Below, piece after piece: positions 16,751 to 26,541 of a stretch of DNA of 40,342 nt (position 1 is its first letter; each line of letters opens with the position of its first letter). The position numbers and the translations under genes were made by a program. The notes below the pieces were generated by a model, which was not told where the DNA came from, ran no database searches, and was given only the letters and a program-made list of their open reading frames with translations. Where the stretch lies: NCBI GenBank assembly GCA_945828345.1, contig CALZRA010000006.1:1-40342 (forward strand), written 5' to 3'. The stretch is from an uncultured Bacteroidales bacterium (GTDB lineage Bacteria > Bacteroidota > Bacteroidia > Bacteroidales > Bacteroidaceae).

Positions 16751-17890
16751 TCAGGGCCGGGGCGGGGGCATGGGCGTATAATAGTCGGGCTGGCCCGGCG
16801 GTGCGGGGGGCAGCTTGAGTTGCGGGTGGAAGATGCCGACGAGCTGCCGCAGCAGGCGGTCGGGGTGGAAGGGCACCTCTTCGTAGAAGGGGACCGAGAG
16901 CGTGTTACACTGCCAGACGCGGCGTGTCTGCCAGGCCTTGAACTGGCGGGCGGCGGGGCAGTCGGCGGCCAGGCTCTCGTAGGTGAGGTCTGCGGCAGAG
17001 CCGTGTTTCACTAACCAGAGGTCGGCCTGCCGGGCCTTGGCGTAGACGGCTTCGAGGTCGAGGGCGATGCTGCCGCTTTCGGGCCGGTCGGCCCAGAGGT
17101 AGTCGGCCCCGGCATCGGTGAGGAAGCGGCCCATGGTGCTCGCTCCGCCGGGCTGGTACCACGTGGCTCCCGTGCATAGGTCGCAGAACACGGTGGGGCG
17201 CGGTGCAGGGGCCTGCTTCGCTTGTCGTTGCAGAGCCTTGTAGCGGCGGGCCGTGGCGGCAAAGAGCGAGTCGGCCTCGGCGGCCTTGCCGAACAGGCGG
17301 CCGTAGAAGCGCATCCACTCGGCCCGTCCCAGTGGGGAGGTTTCCATGTAGTCGGCGCAGACGATGAGCGGGATGTCGAGGCGTTCGAGTGCGCCGTGTC
17401 CCGCATTTTCGAAGGGAGAGGCCAGCACCACGTCGCAGGCGGCGGCCCGCAGGGCTTCGAGGTCGGGGCTGAGGCTGCTGCCCAGACTGGCGGCCTGACT
17501 GCGGCAGAGGCGGCGCAGCTGCGGGCTGACCACGTAGGCTGTGTCGGCAACGGCGGCAATGCAAGGCCCGGCCTGGAGGTCGAGCAGCAGGGCGGCGTGG
17601 ACAGCCGAGAGCAGGGCGGCGTGGCGCAGTGGCGTGCGCACCACCTGGCCCTCGGGCAGGCGGGCCGGGAGTGGCCGGTCGGCGGCGACCAGTACGTAGG
17701 CCGCCTGTGTCAGGTCGCGTTTCCAGGCATTGCGCACCGTCACGAGACAGAAGCTGTCGGTCTCCTCCATTTGCAGCAGTGCGGCGTAGTGCAGCAACGG
17801 GCGGGCCTCCTCTCCGACGGAGGGCGGCGCGGCGGTAGGGCGGCAGGCATAGAGGAGTAGCAGCGTGAGGCAGCAGAGCAGGTGTCGCAT
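16751..17890 (-). CDS. ABC transporter substrate-binding lipoprotein (BtuF/FecB-like)
   Basis: The 379-aa product has a lipoprotein signal with lipobox LLYAC (C16). The remainder fits a class III binding protein: an N-terminal lobe (KRDLTQAAYVLV, VVRTPLRHAALLSA), DVVLASPFEN, a long linking helix and a C-terminal lobe (ADYLWADRPESGSIALDLEAV). Such proteins hand iron-siderophore, heme or cobalamin to FecCD/BtuC permeases, and the permease gene lies 43 bp downstream. The substrate cannot be told. The Pro-rich end (KLPPAPPGQPDYYTPMPPPRP region) is unusual. Its start codon is 4 bp from the ansA stop codon, so the two are probably cotranscribed. Confidence 0.85.
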   Translation of the reverse strand: MRHLLCCLTLLLLYACRPTAAPPSVGEEARPLLHYAALLQMEETDSFCLVTVRNAWKRDLTQAAYVLVAADRPLPARLPEGQVVRTPLRHAALLSAVHAALLLDLQAGPCIAAVADTAYVVSPQLRRLCRSQAASLGSSLSPDLEALRAAACDVVLASPFENAGHGALERLDIPLIVCADYMETSPLGRAEWMRFYGRLFGKAAEADSLFAATARRYKALQRQAKQAPAPRPTVFCDLCTGATWYQPGGASTMGRFLTDAGADYLWADRPESGSIALDLEAVYAKARQADLWLVKHGSAADLTYESLAADCPAARQFKAWQTRRVWQCNTLSVPFYEEVPFHPDRLLRQLVGIFHPQLKLPPAPPGQPDYYTPMPPPRP

Positions 17891-17894
17891 GGTG

Positions 17895-18935
17895 TCAGAT
17901 GGTGATTTCGCCGGCGATGCTCGTGTTCATCTTCTCGATGATTTCCTTGGTCGATTGGCTGTGGCCCAACAGGAACATGAGCTTGGTGATGACAGCCTCG
18001 ACGGTCGAGTCGTAGCCGTTGATGACGCCGGCCTGCAACAGTTGCAGTCCCGTTTCGTAGCGGTGCATCTCGACCGTACCTTTGTAGCACTGGGAGATGT
18101 TCACGACGATCACGTCGCGGGCAATGAGTTGCCTGATCCGCTCCAGGAACCAGGGTTTTTGGGGCGCGTTGCCCGAGCCGTAGGTCTTCAGAATCACCGC
18201 GCGCAGTCCGTTCACCGCAAAGCACGTGTCGACGACCTCCTTGCGGATGCCCGGGAAGAGGGTGAGGATGAGCACGTTGTTGTCGAGCAGGAAGTGCGGC
18301 TTGAAGGGCTTGGCGTGTTTCGGCTGGTGAATGAGGTGCTCGTCATACTTGATGTGTATGCCCGCGTAGGCCAGCGGTGCGAAGTTGAAAGAGCGGAAGG
18401 CGTTGAAGCCCTCGGCATTGATTTTGGTGGTGCGGTTGCCGCGCATCAGTTTGCTCTCGAAGAAGATGCAGACTTCGGGCACCATAGGCTTGCCCTCAGC
18501 GTTGCGTGCGGCGGCTATCTCTATGCTTGTCAGCAGGTTTTCCTTGCCGTCGGTGCGCAGCTGTCCGATGGGCAGTTGCGAGCCGGTCACGATGACGGGC
18601 TTGGCCAGGTTTTCGAGCATGAAGCTCAGGGCCGACGCCGTGAAGGCCATGGTGTCGGTACCGTGCAGCAGCACAAAGCCATCGTAGCTTTCGTAGTGCT
18701 CGGCGATGATGCGGGCCATCTTGATCCAGTATCGCGGCTCCATGTCGCTGGAGTCTATGGGCGATTCGAAGGCGAGCGCGTCGATCTGGAAGTTGAAGCG
18801 CTTGAGTTCGGGCACGTGGTGGCGGAACTGTTCGAAGTCGAAGTTTTCGAGCGCGCCCGTCTCGGGATTCTCAATCATGCCGATGGTGCCGCCCGTGTAG
18901 ATGATGAGTATGTGTGGGGTGTGCGTATGCTCCAT
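17895..18935 (-). CDS. ansA: type I L-asparaginase
   Basis: This 346-aa cytoplasmic enzyme hydrolyses asparagine to aspartate and ammonia. The two signatures are IIYTGGTIGM with nucleophile T14 and LLHGTDTMAFTASAL with T93 and D94. The length matches AnsA. ATG at 18935 (MEHTHTPHILI) is the family-typical start. The frame is open upstream to 19139 through the 9-bp repeat array, which would add a Leu-Ser-Gly repeat; I reject that start. A TACATTTG box lies only 5 bp before the ATG. The binding-lipoprotein gene follows after 4 bp. Confidence 0.93.
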   Translation of the reverse strand: MEHTHTPHILIIYTGGTIGMIENPETGALENFDFEQFRHHVPELKRFNFQIDALAFESPIDSSDMEPRYWIKMARIIAEHYESYDGFVLLHGTDTMAFTASALSFMLENLAKPVIVTGSQLPIGQLRTDGKENLLTSIEIAAARNAEGKPMVPEVCIFFESKLMRGNRTTKINAEGFNAFRSFNFAPLAYAGIHIKYDEHLIHQPKHAKPFKPHFLLDNNVLILTLFPGIRKEVVDTCFAVNGLRAVILKTYGSGNAPQKPWFLERIRQLIARDVIVVNISQCYKGTVEMHRYETGLQLLQAGVINGYDSTVEAVITKLMFLLGHSQSTKEIIEKMNTSIAGEITI

Positions 18936-18940
18936 GGTTG

Positions 18941-18948
18941 CAAATGTA
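18941..18948 (-). promoter_or_regulatory. -7 box next to the ansA start
   Basis: TACATTTG on the minus strand fits TAnnTTTG. No TTTG was found at the expected upstream distance. If used, transcription would begin almost at the ATG (18935) and the mRNA would have little or no leader. Confidence 0.4.
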
Positions 18949-19023
18949 GGTAAAATCCCTGAGCTATGGCGTTGGGGGCGGGAATAATCTGCCCGGAGGG
19001 CCGGGTTTGTGGGGGCGGGGGCG

Positions 19024-19113
19024 GCCGGAGCTCCGTAAACTCCGGACAATCCGGAAACTCCGGAAAGTCCAGATAATCCAGAAAGTCCAGATAATCCAGA
19101 TAGTCCGGCCAGC
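19024..19113 (-). repeat. 9-bp unit array 2 (about 10 units, inverted)
   Basis: Read on the minus strand the units are ccggactat, ctggattat, ctggacttt, ctggattat and so on, ending with agttta-cgg and agctccgg variants. On the plus strand the same units appear as ccagataat and ccagaaagt. The array lies between wzc and ansA in the wzc-downstream, ansA-upstream position. On the minus strand it is followed by C-runs (19000-19023), as in arrays 1 and 3. Its period of three codons keeps reading frames open through it. Confidence 0.9.
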
Positions 19114-19120
19114 CCGCCGC

Positions 19121-19162
19121 ATACAAGCTGTGCCCGCAAGCGAGCTTGCGGGCACAGCGTAT
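19121..19162. terminator. hairpin downstream of wzc
   Basis: gctgtgcccgcaag (19127-19140) and cttgcgggcacagc (19145-19158) form a perfect 14-bp stem with loop cgag, extended by atac/gtat beyond a two-base bulge. It lies 21 bp past the wzc stop codon. There is no T-run after it on the minus strand, so it is a hairpin of the kind that may need another factor or protect the 3' end. Confidence 0.65.
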
Positions 19163-19182
19163 GGGCGGTGGCGGGGTTCGCC

Positions 19183-21561
19183 TTATTGTTTCTTCTTGGC
19201 TGTGTAGCCGTAGCCGTAACCGTAGCCCGTGCCGTAACGCGGGTGTTTCTCGTTGACGTCGTTGAGCACGATGCAGAGGTTCTTGAAGCGTTCGTTCTGG
19301 TACATCTTTTCGAGTTCGGGCAGGAAGTCGCTGGTCTGGACCTTCGCGCGCATGACGAAGAAGGTCGTGTCGGCCACGCGGTTCATGACTGCTGCGTCGG
19401 CCACGGCAAACATCGGCGTGCTGTCGATGACGATGTAGTCGTAGAGGTGGCGCAGCTCGTCGATGAGCTGGTCCAGGCGGTCGCTCAGCAGGAGTTCCGA
19501 CGGGTTGGGGGGCGTATTTCCGGCTCCCATGAAGTCTACGCCGGGCGCGATGCCGTCTACCTTGATGATGTCCTTGATCTTTGTGAGCGGGTCGGAGAGG
19601 TAGGTGGTGAGGCCCAGATGGTGGTCAAAGCTGTGGCTGAGTGAGCGTCGGCGAATGTCGCCGTCGATGACCAGCACGCGCTTGTTGGCCATGGCAAAGG
19701 TGATGGCTATGTTGCGCGACAGGAAGCTTTTGCCCTGGCCCGGGGTTGTCGAGGTGAGCATGATGACCTGCGTGTCATGTTGCAGGTAGTTGAGGCTGTA
19801 GCGCATGATTCGGAACGCTTCGACCAGGGGTGCGTCGCTGGGCAGGCTGCTGATGAGCGTCTCTCCGTTGGCATTCTTCATGTGGGGGATTTCGCCGATC
19901 AGTGGTACGGAGGTCGCATCTTCGATATCCTTGCGTCCGTGAATGGTCACGTCCATCTTGATGCGCAGCCAGATGATGAAAGCGGGAATGAACAGGCCGA
20001 TGCAGAGCGAGATGAGGAGAATCATGCTGCTGCGCGGGCTTACCCTGCGTCCGCCGACAGGTCCTTCGACCAGTCGCACGTTGGCTTCGTTGATAGCCTG
20101 TTGGAGGGCCACCTCTTCGCGCTTGTTGAGCAGGTAGGTGTAGAGCGATTCCTTGAGGGCCTGCTGGCGTTGGATGTCGATGCCGCGCTTTTCCTGTTCG
20201 GGCGCACTGGCGATTTTGCTGGTCAGCGAGAACTCGTTGCTGCGTGCGTCGCGCAGTTGCAGTTCGAGCGAGTTGATGTAGTTTCGCAGCGAGGCCGAGA
20301 TGGTTTGTCTGATTTGTGACAGCTGGCGGTCCATTTCGCGAATGACGGTCTGCTCTTCGCTCGTGTTGCTGGCCATTCGGTTACGGTCGTTCATGAGCTG
20401 GTTGTAGGAGGCAATCTGCTGGTTGAAGTGTCCGTCGCCGAGGTTCAGTGTGGGTATGAGGTCGCGGTCGTTGGTGCTGTTGTTGAGGTAGTTGTTGAGG
20501 AACTGCGCCACGTTGAGCTGCGTTTCGATGTTGAGGCTCTGCTGTCGGGCGGTGGCAGTCTCGTTGAGCACCGTCTGGGAGGTCTGTTTGAAGTCGACAA
20601 TCTGGTTGCGCTTCTTGAAGTTGGCCAGTTCGTTCTCCACACTGCTCAGTTCGGTGCCGATGATGCGTATGCGCTCGTCGATGAAGTTGGCCGTGCTTTG
20701 CGCCACGCGGTTCTTGTTCTCCACCACGTCCTCTTTGTAGATGGCGTAGAGCGTGTTGAGCACGTCGTCGGCGCGCCTTTCGTTCATGTCGTGGGCTGTG
20801 AGCACGATGAGCGAGGTTTCCTTGTCATACTCGCCCACGTTGAGCTTGTTCTGGTAGATGCTGGCGGCGTAGGCCACGGGTGTGCGTGTGACGGTGATGA
20901 CCTCGTCCTTCCACTTGGCGAACTGCATGCCGCGGACGATGCAGAGTTTGCCCACGGGTGTCTTGACGACCTGTCCCAGGCGCACGATGAGGTTTTTTGT
21001 CTTCCTGCCCTGTGCGTCGGTGAAGCCCGAGAGCAGGACGGAGCCCTCGTCGCGTTTTGTCACCTCGAATCTCAGTGTGCTGAGTTTCAGCTGTTTGGCC
21101 CGCTCTTCGGTGAACGGTTCCTGGAAGAGCACCTCGAAGGGCCGTTCATCGCCGTACATGGCCACCTGATGGAGGTTTTCCTTGCGCAGGTAGTCGATGT
21201 CGAGGCGCAGGCGTTCGGCCACGCGCAGCATGAGCCGCTTGGAGGAGATGATGAATATCTCGTTTTTCAGGTTGTCGCCGACGCTGACACCGTTGAGTTC
21301 GAGCAGGCTGGTCATGTTGCTTCGCCGCGTACGCTTGATGCCGCTGGTCGTTCCTGTAGCGTCAGCCTCTTCGATGAGCATGACTGACTGGCGCTCGTAG
21401 ATGCGGGGCATGCGCTGCTGTATGAACCAGCCGGTCACCACGCACAGGATGACCGAGAGGAGAAACCAGTACCAGTTCTTGATGAACTTGCGGTAACAGA
21501 GGGCGAGCAGGGGGATGATTTGCATATCGTCATTCCCTGCAAGTTGTTGGGGATTATCCAT
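19183..21561 (-). CDS. wzc: Wzc-like polysaccharide co-polymerase with tyrosine autokinase domain
   Basis: The 792-aa product controls chain length and export of capsule or exopolysaccharide. A Wzz domain lies between two membrane segments (about 29-46, and one with SMILLISLCIGLFIPAFIIWL), separated by a long periplasmic coiled-coil region. The C-terminal BY-kinase domain has Walker A TTPGQGKSFLSRNIA, A' VLVIDGDIRRR and Walker B YIVIDSTPMFAVAD. The tail is a Gly-Tyr cluster (RYGTGYGYGYGY) followed by TAKKKQ, the usual autophosphorylation cluster. Start M at 21561 (MDNPQQLAGN) is preferred over 21600; the residue-13 Met is also possible. No polymerase, flippase or glycosyltransferase genes are adjacent, which is odd. 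Confidence 0.93.
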   Translation of the reverse strand: MDNPQQLAGNDDMQIIPLLALCYRKFIKNWYWFLLSVILCVVTGWFIQQRMPRIYERQSVMLIEEADATGTTSGIKRTRRSNMTSLLELNGVSVGDNLKNEIFIISSKRLMLRVAERLRLDIDYLRKENLHQVAMYGDERPFEVLFQEPFTEERAKQLKLSTLRFEVTKRDEGSVLLSGFTDAQGRKTKNLIVRLGQVVKTPVGKLCIVRGMQFAKWKDEVITVTRTPVAYAASIYQNKLNVGEYDKETSLIVLTAHDMNERRADDVLNTLYAIYKEDVVENKNRVAQSTANFIDERIRIIGTELSSVENELANFKKRNQIVDFKQTSQTVLNETATARQQSLNIETQLNVAQFLNNYLNNSTNDRDLIPTLNLGDGHFNQQIASYNQLMNDRNRMASNTSEEQTVIREMDRQLSQIRQTISASLRNYINSLELQLRDARSNEFSLTSKIASAPEQEKRGIDIQRQQALKESLYTYLLNKREEVALQQAINEANVRLVEGPVGGRRVSPRSSMILLISLCIGLFIPAFIIWLRIKMDVTIHGRKDIEDATSVPLIGEIPHMKNANGETLISSLPSDAPLVEAFRIMRYSLNYLQHDTQVIMLTSTTPGQGKSFLSRNIAITFAMANKRVLVIDGDIRRRSLSHSFDHHLGLTTYLSDPLTKIKDIIKVDGIAPGVDFMGAGNTPPNPSELLLSDRLDQLIDELRHLYDYIVIDSTPMFAVADAAVMNRVADTTFFVMRAKVQTSDFLPELEKMYQNERFKNLCIVLNDVNEKHPRYGTGYGYGYGYTAKKKQ

Positions 21562-21597
21562 CTTGTGAAGTAGAGTAGTGTGTGAGCAAACTGGTGA

Positions 21598-21605
21598 CAA
21601 AAGTA
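21598..21605 (-). promoter_or_regulatory. -7 box upstream of wzc
   Basis: TACTTTTG on the minus strand fits TAnnTTTG and lies 36 bp before the chosen wzc start. No TTTG was seen 19-21 bases upstream. The rest of the 315-bp gap between wzc and fumarase holds the 21766-21805 hairpin and no gene that I can support. Confidence 0.45.
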
Positions 21606-21765
21606 CGACAGTTTTTTGATTGTGTGCCGCTTTGTCTGCATGAAGTATGAAAAAGGCAGCGTTTTTTTTGCAAACGTGGTTGTGTCGCGCCCGGAACGTG
21701 TGGTTTTTGCCCGGAGTGGGGCATTGTCGCGCTGCTTTGGCGCAGGGTGGGGGCGCAGGTGCTGT

Positions 21766-21805
21766 GAAGCCGGAGAACGGCGCGGTGCGTCCGTTCTCCG
21801 GCTTC
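21766..21805. terminator. hairpin downstream of fumarase
   Basis: gaagccggagaacgg (21766-21780) and ccgttctccggcttc (21791-21805) form a perfect 15-bp stem with a 10-base loop, about 70 bp past the fumarase stop codon (minus strand). No T-run follows directly. Confidence 0.65.
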
Positions 21806-21876
21806 GGCTTGCCGTTCCGCAGCCAGGCTTGGCGGCAGCGGAGCGGCCTTGTCAGGGTTCCGGTCTGCCTGTGGGA

Positions 21877-23517
<1,641 letters not shown>

Positions 23518-23613
23518 ATTGATTTGGGGTTGGGTAGAAAATTTGGATTCACTGTTTGGGGCTTCGGGGGGCGGTCCGGGCAGCCGGGCCGTGACCCCTT
23601 GGGCTTTCAAGGG

Positions 23614-23621
23614 CAAATGTA
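23614..23621 (-). promoter_or_regulatory. -7 box upstream of fumarase
   Basis: TACATTTG on the minus strand matches TAnnTTTG. No -33 element was recognised. The leader would be about 90 bases. Confidence 0.45.
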
Positions 23622-23701
23622 GGCATAAATTGCGAGCTTTCGCGGCCGCGGGGCCTGGAATCTGCCTGCCTTCGGGCAGGCTTTGCTCCAGCTCGCGTTT
23701 C

Positions 23702-25159
23702 CTATTCGTCGCGCCAGAAGGCGGGTGTGAGGGGCAGCAGGAGCGAGAAGATCTCGAGTCGGCCTGCCAGCATCAGGAAGGAGTTGAGCCAGAGCGTCGC
23801 ATCGTTGAGCGAGCTCCACGAGCTGAGCGGCCCGACCACGTGGCCCATGCTCGGGCCGATGTTGCTGAAGGAGGTGATGGCCAGGCCGAAGGCATCGAGC
23901 AGCGGCAGGCCCATGGCCGACATGGCGATGGCCGACAGGACGACCAGCAGGCCGTAGACGGTGAAGAACACCAGCAGCGTGCGGCCCATCTGGGGCGTGA
24001 CGGTCACCCCGCTGATGCGCGTGGGCAACACGGCGTGGGGGTGGAGCATCTGGCGGAACTCGGCGCGCGTGAGCTTCCAGAGCATGAGCAGGCGTACGCA
24101 CTTGAGTCCGCCGCTGGTCGAGCCGGCGCACGCGCCAAACACGCTGACGAACGTGATGAGTAGCCAGGTCGTCGGGTGCCACGTCATGAAGTTCTCGTCG
24201 GTGAAGCCCGTCGTCGTCTGCATCGAGGCCGTGTTGAAGACCGCGCTGCGCAGGGCGTCGCCCAGCGGCAGGCCGTCGGCATAGTGGAGTATGCCCGTAA
24301 TGGCCAGTGCGCAGGCCAGGAAGAGGCCCGCGTAGAGCCGCAGCTCCTCGTCGCGGAGTGCCTCGCCGAAGCGCCGCTTGATACAGAAGAGGTAGAGCAG
24401 CGTGTAGTTGATGCCCGCCACGAAGATGAACAGCGCCGAGACCCACTCGATGCGGTCCGACTGGAAGTAGCCGATGCTCGCCGTGTGGGTCGAGAAACCG
24501 CCCGTGCCGATCGTCGAGAGGCTGTGGTTGAGCGCGTCAAACCAGCCCATGCCGGCCAGGTAGTAGCCGCCGGTGAAGGCCACGGTGAGCAGCAGGTAGA
24601 TGCTCCATATCCAGCGGGCCGTCGTGCTGATGCGCGGATGCAGCTTGCCGATTTTCAGTCCCGTGGTCTCGGCCGAGAAGAGCTTGAGGTCGCCCCCGCC
24701 CATGTTGGGCAGGATGGCAATGGTGAAGAACACGATGCCCATGCCCCCAATCCAGTGGGTGAGGCTTCGCCACAGGAGGATGGAGCGCGGGAGCGCGTCG
24801 ATGTCATCGATGGCGGTGGCCCCGGTCGTGCTGAGTCCCGACATGATTTCGAAGAAGGCGGCTGCGACGCGCGGCTGGTGGCCCCCGACGAGCAGGGGCA
24901 GCATCCCGATGAGCGTGAAGGCTATCCAGGTGGCCGACACGATGAGGAAGCCGTCGCGGCGGCTCATGCGGTTCTCCGCGTGGCGGCCCGCCCAGCGCAG
25001 TGCGAAGCCTGTGGCGAAGGCCACCGCCACGGGTATGCCGAACATGGCCGGATTGTTCTCGCCGGCCCACACGCCCATGCCGAGACACAGGGCCAGCAGC
25101 AGGGCTTCGAGGTAGAGCAGTGTGCCCACTGCCTTGTAGATGAGTGGAAAGTTGAGCAT
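23702..25159 (-). CDS. trkH: potassium uptake protein TrkH
   Basis: The 485-aa membrane protein is the K+-translocating subunit of the Trk/Ktr superfamily, built from four M1-pore-M2 repeats. The four filter segments can be seen: [28 protein letters not shown] and [10 protein letters not shown], each with the central Gly, and there are about ten membrane segments. The conserved HWIGGMGIV follows the first filter. The length equals E. coli TrkH (483). It lies 28 bp after trkA and is the last gene of a probable dxs-trkA-trkH operon. Confidence 0.95.
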   Translation of the reverse strand: MLNFPLIYKAVGTLLYLEALLLALCLGMGVWAGENNPAMFGIPVAVAFATGFALRWAGRHAENRMSRRDGFLIVSATWIAFTLIGMLPLLVGGHQPRVAAAFFEIMSGLSTTGATAIDDIDALPRSILLWRSLTHWIGGMGIVFFTIAILPNMGGGDLKLFSAETTGLKIGKLHPRISTTARWIWSIYLLLTVAFTGGYYLAGMGWFDALNHSLSTIGTGGFSTHTASIGYFQSDRIEWVSALFIFVAGINYTLLYLFCIKRRFGEALRDEELRLYAGLFLACALAITGILHYADGLPLGDALRSAVFNTASMQTTTGFTDENFMTWHPTTWLLITFVSVFGACAGSTSGGLKCVRLLMLWKLTRAEFRQMLHPHAVLPTRISGVTVTPQMGRTLLVFFTVYGLLVVLSAIAMSAMGLPLLDAFGLAITSFSNIGPSMGHVVGPLSSWSSLNDATLWLNSFLMLAGRLEIFSLLLPLTPAFWRDE

Positions 25160-25187
25160 GACTGAAGCAGCCGTGGGGGGCGGTGCC

Positions 25188-26531
25188 CTATTTGAAGTAC
25201 TTTTCGAGTTTCTTGATGCCTCCGGCCAGACAGAAGGCCACTACCGTGTCGCCTGGCAGGATCTGTGTGGAGCCGTTGATGAGCAGGCCTTCGCCGTTGC
25301 GCACCAGGCCGCCCAGCGTCACGCAGGAGGGCAGGTGCAGGTCCTTCACGGGGCTGCGCACGATGCGGGCCTCGGGCGACACCGCGAACTCTGCCACGTC
25401 GGCGTTGGCCACGGTGAGGCTCTTCACCGAGGTGATGTCGGCCTTGAGCATCATCTGGTAGATGTGGCTGGCCGCGAAGGTCTTCTTGTTGATGATGGTG
25501 CCTATTTCGAGGCTCTCGGCCATGCTGATGTAGTCAGTGTTTTCGACCATGGCCACCGTCTTGCGCACGCCGAGCCGCTTGGCGGCGAGACAGGCCAGGA
25601 TGTTGGTCTCGGAGTTCTCGGTGAGGGCGGCGAATGCCTGGGCCTTGCGTATGCCCTCTTCCTCGAGCAGTGAGAGGTCGCGGCCGTCGCCGTGGATGAT
25701 GAGGGCGTGCTTGTTGTGTACCACCTCGTTGAGCCGTTCGGCCCGCCGGGCGTCGGCTTCGATGACCTTGGCGCGCATGTAGTCGGGCATGGCGTTCACG
25801 AGGTGGACGGCGGTGCTGCTTCCGCCCATGACAAACACGTTCTGCACGTCGGGGTAGTCCTCCTTTCCGGCCAGGTCGCGGATGTAGTTGATGTATTTGG
25901 GTGTCGTCATGAAGTAGACGATGTCGCCGTGGTGCAGGCAGTCGCCGCCGTGGGGGATTACGGTCTCGTCGTCGCGCTTCACGGCCACGATGTGGTAGGG
26001 TGACTCCGGGCCACACAGGTCTTTGAGCGGCTGTTCGAGAATCTGGGCCGAATGGCGCAGCTTGGCGCCGAGCAGGATCAGGGCCCCGTTCTGTACCTCC
26101 CACCACTGCCTGATCCAGCTCCGCTTGATGTTGTGGAGGATTTCCTGTCCGGCCAGCATCTCGGGGTAGATGATGGAGTCGATGCCCACGGTACGGAAGA
26201 AGTCGCGGTGTTCGGGCAGCGTGTACTCGTAGTTGTCGACGCGGGCCACCGTCTTCCTGGCCCCGAGCTTCGAGGCCAGCATGCAGGCCGTCATGTTGTG
26301 TGCCTCGTCGGGCGTGACCCCGATGAAGAGGTCTGCCCCGTCGACTTCGGCCTCCTTCAGCGCGTTGATCGAGGAGGGAGAGAGCGGCAGGGTGAGTATG
26401 TCGAAGTTCGACGAAAGGTCCTCCAGCTTTTCGGGCGATTCGTCCATGAGCGTGATGTCGTGGTGCTCCTGTGAGAGCAGCTTGGCGAGGTGAGTGCCGA
26501 CGGCCCCCGCTCCTGCGATGATGATTTTCAT
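25188..26531 (-). CDS. trkA: Trk potassium transport regulator TrkA
   Basis: The 447-aa cytosolic protein has two RCK units (each RCK_N plus RCK_C) and gates TrkH in response to nucleotides. The first Rossmann motif is IIIAGAGAVGTHLAKLL with the acidic D33 region (ITLMDESPEKLE). The second is VFVMGGSSTAVHLVNAM, where the usual G-x-G-x-x-G is altered. ATG at 26531 (MKIIIAGAGAVG) starts the first Rossmann strand; the upstream extension of the frame lies within dxs and is rejected. The gene is 10 bp after dxs and 28 bp before trkH. Confidence 0.95.
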   Translation of the reverse strand: MKIIIAGAGAVGTHLAKLLSQEHHDITLMDESPEKLEDLSSNFDILTLPLSPSSINALKEAEVDGADLFIGVTPDEAHNMTACMLASKLGARKTVARVDNYEYTLPEHRDFFRTVGIDSIIYPEMLAGQEILHNIKRSWIRQWWEVQNGALILLGAKLRHSAQILEQPLKDLCGPESPYHIVAVKRDDETVIPHGGDCLHHGDIVYFMTTPKYINYIRDLAGKEDYPDVQNVFVMGGSSTAVHLVNAMPDYMRAKVIEADARRAERLNEVVHNKHALIIHGDGRDLSLLEEEGIRKAQAFAALTENSETNILACLAAKRLGVRKTVAMVENTDYISMAESLEIGTIINKKTFAASHIYQMMLKADITSVKSLTVANADVAEFAVSPEARIVRSPVKDLHLPSCVTLGGLVRNGEGLLINGSTQILPGDTVVAFCLAGGIKKLEKYFK

Positions 26532-26541
26532 GGCTAAAGGA

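Noticed and set aside
18936..19139. N-terminal extension of AnsA with Leu-Ser-Gly repeats
   Set aside because: The frame is open only because the array period is three codons. The extension does not resemble the family, and the ATG at 18935 starts exactly where AnsA proteins normally do.
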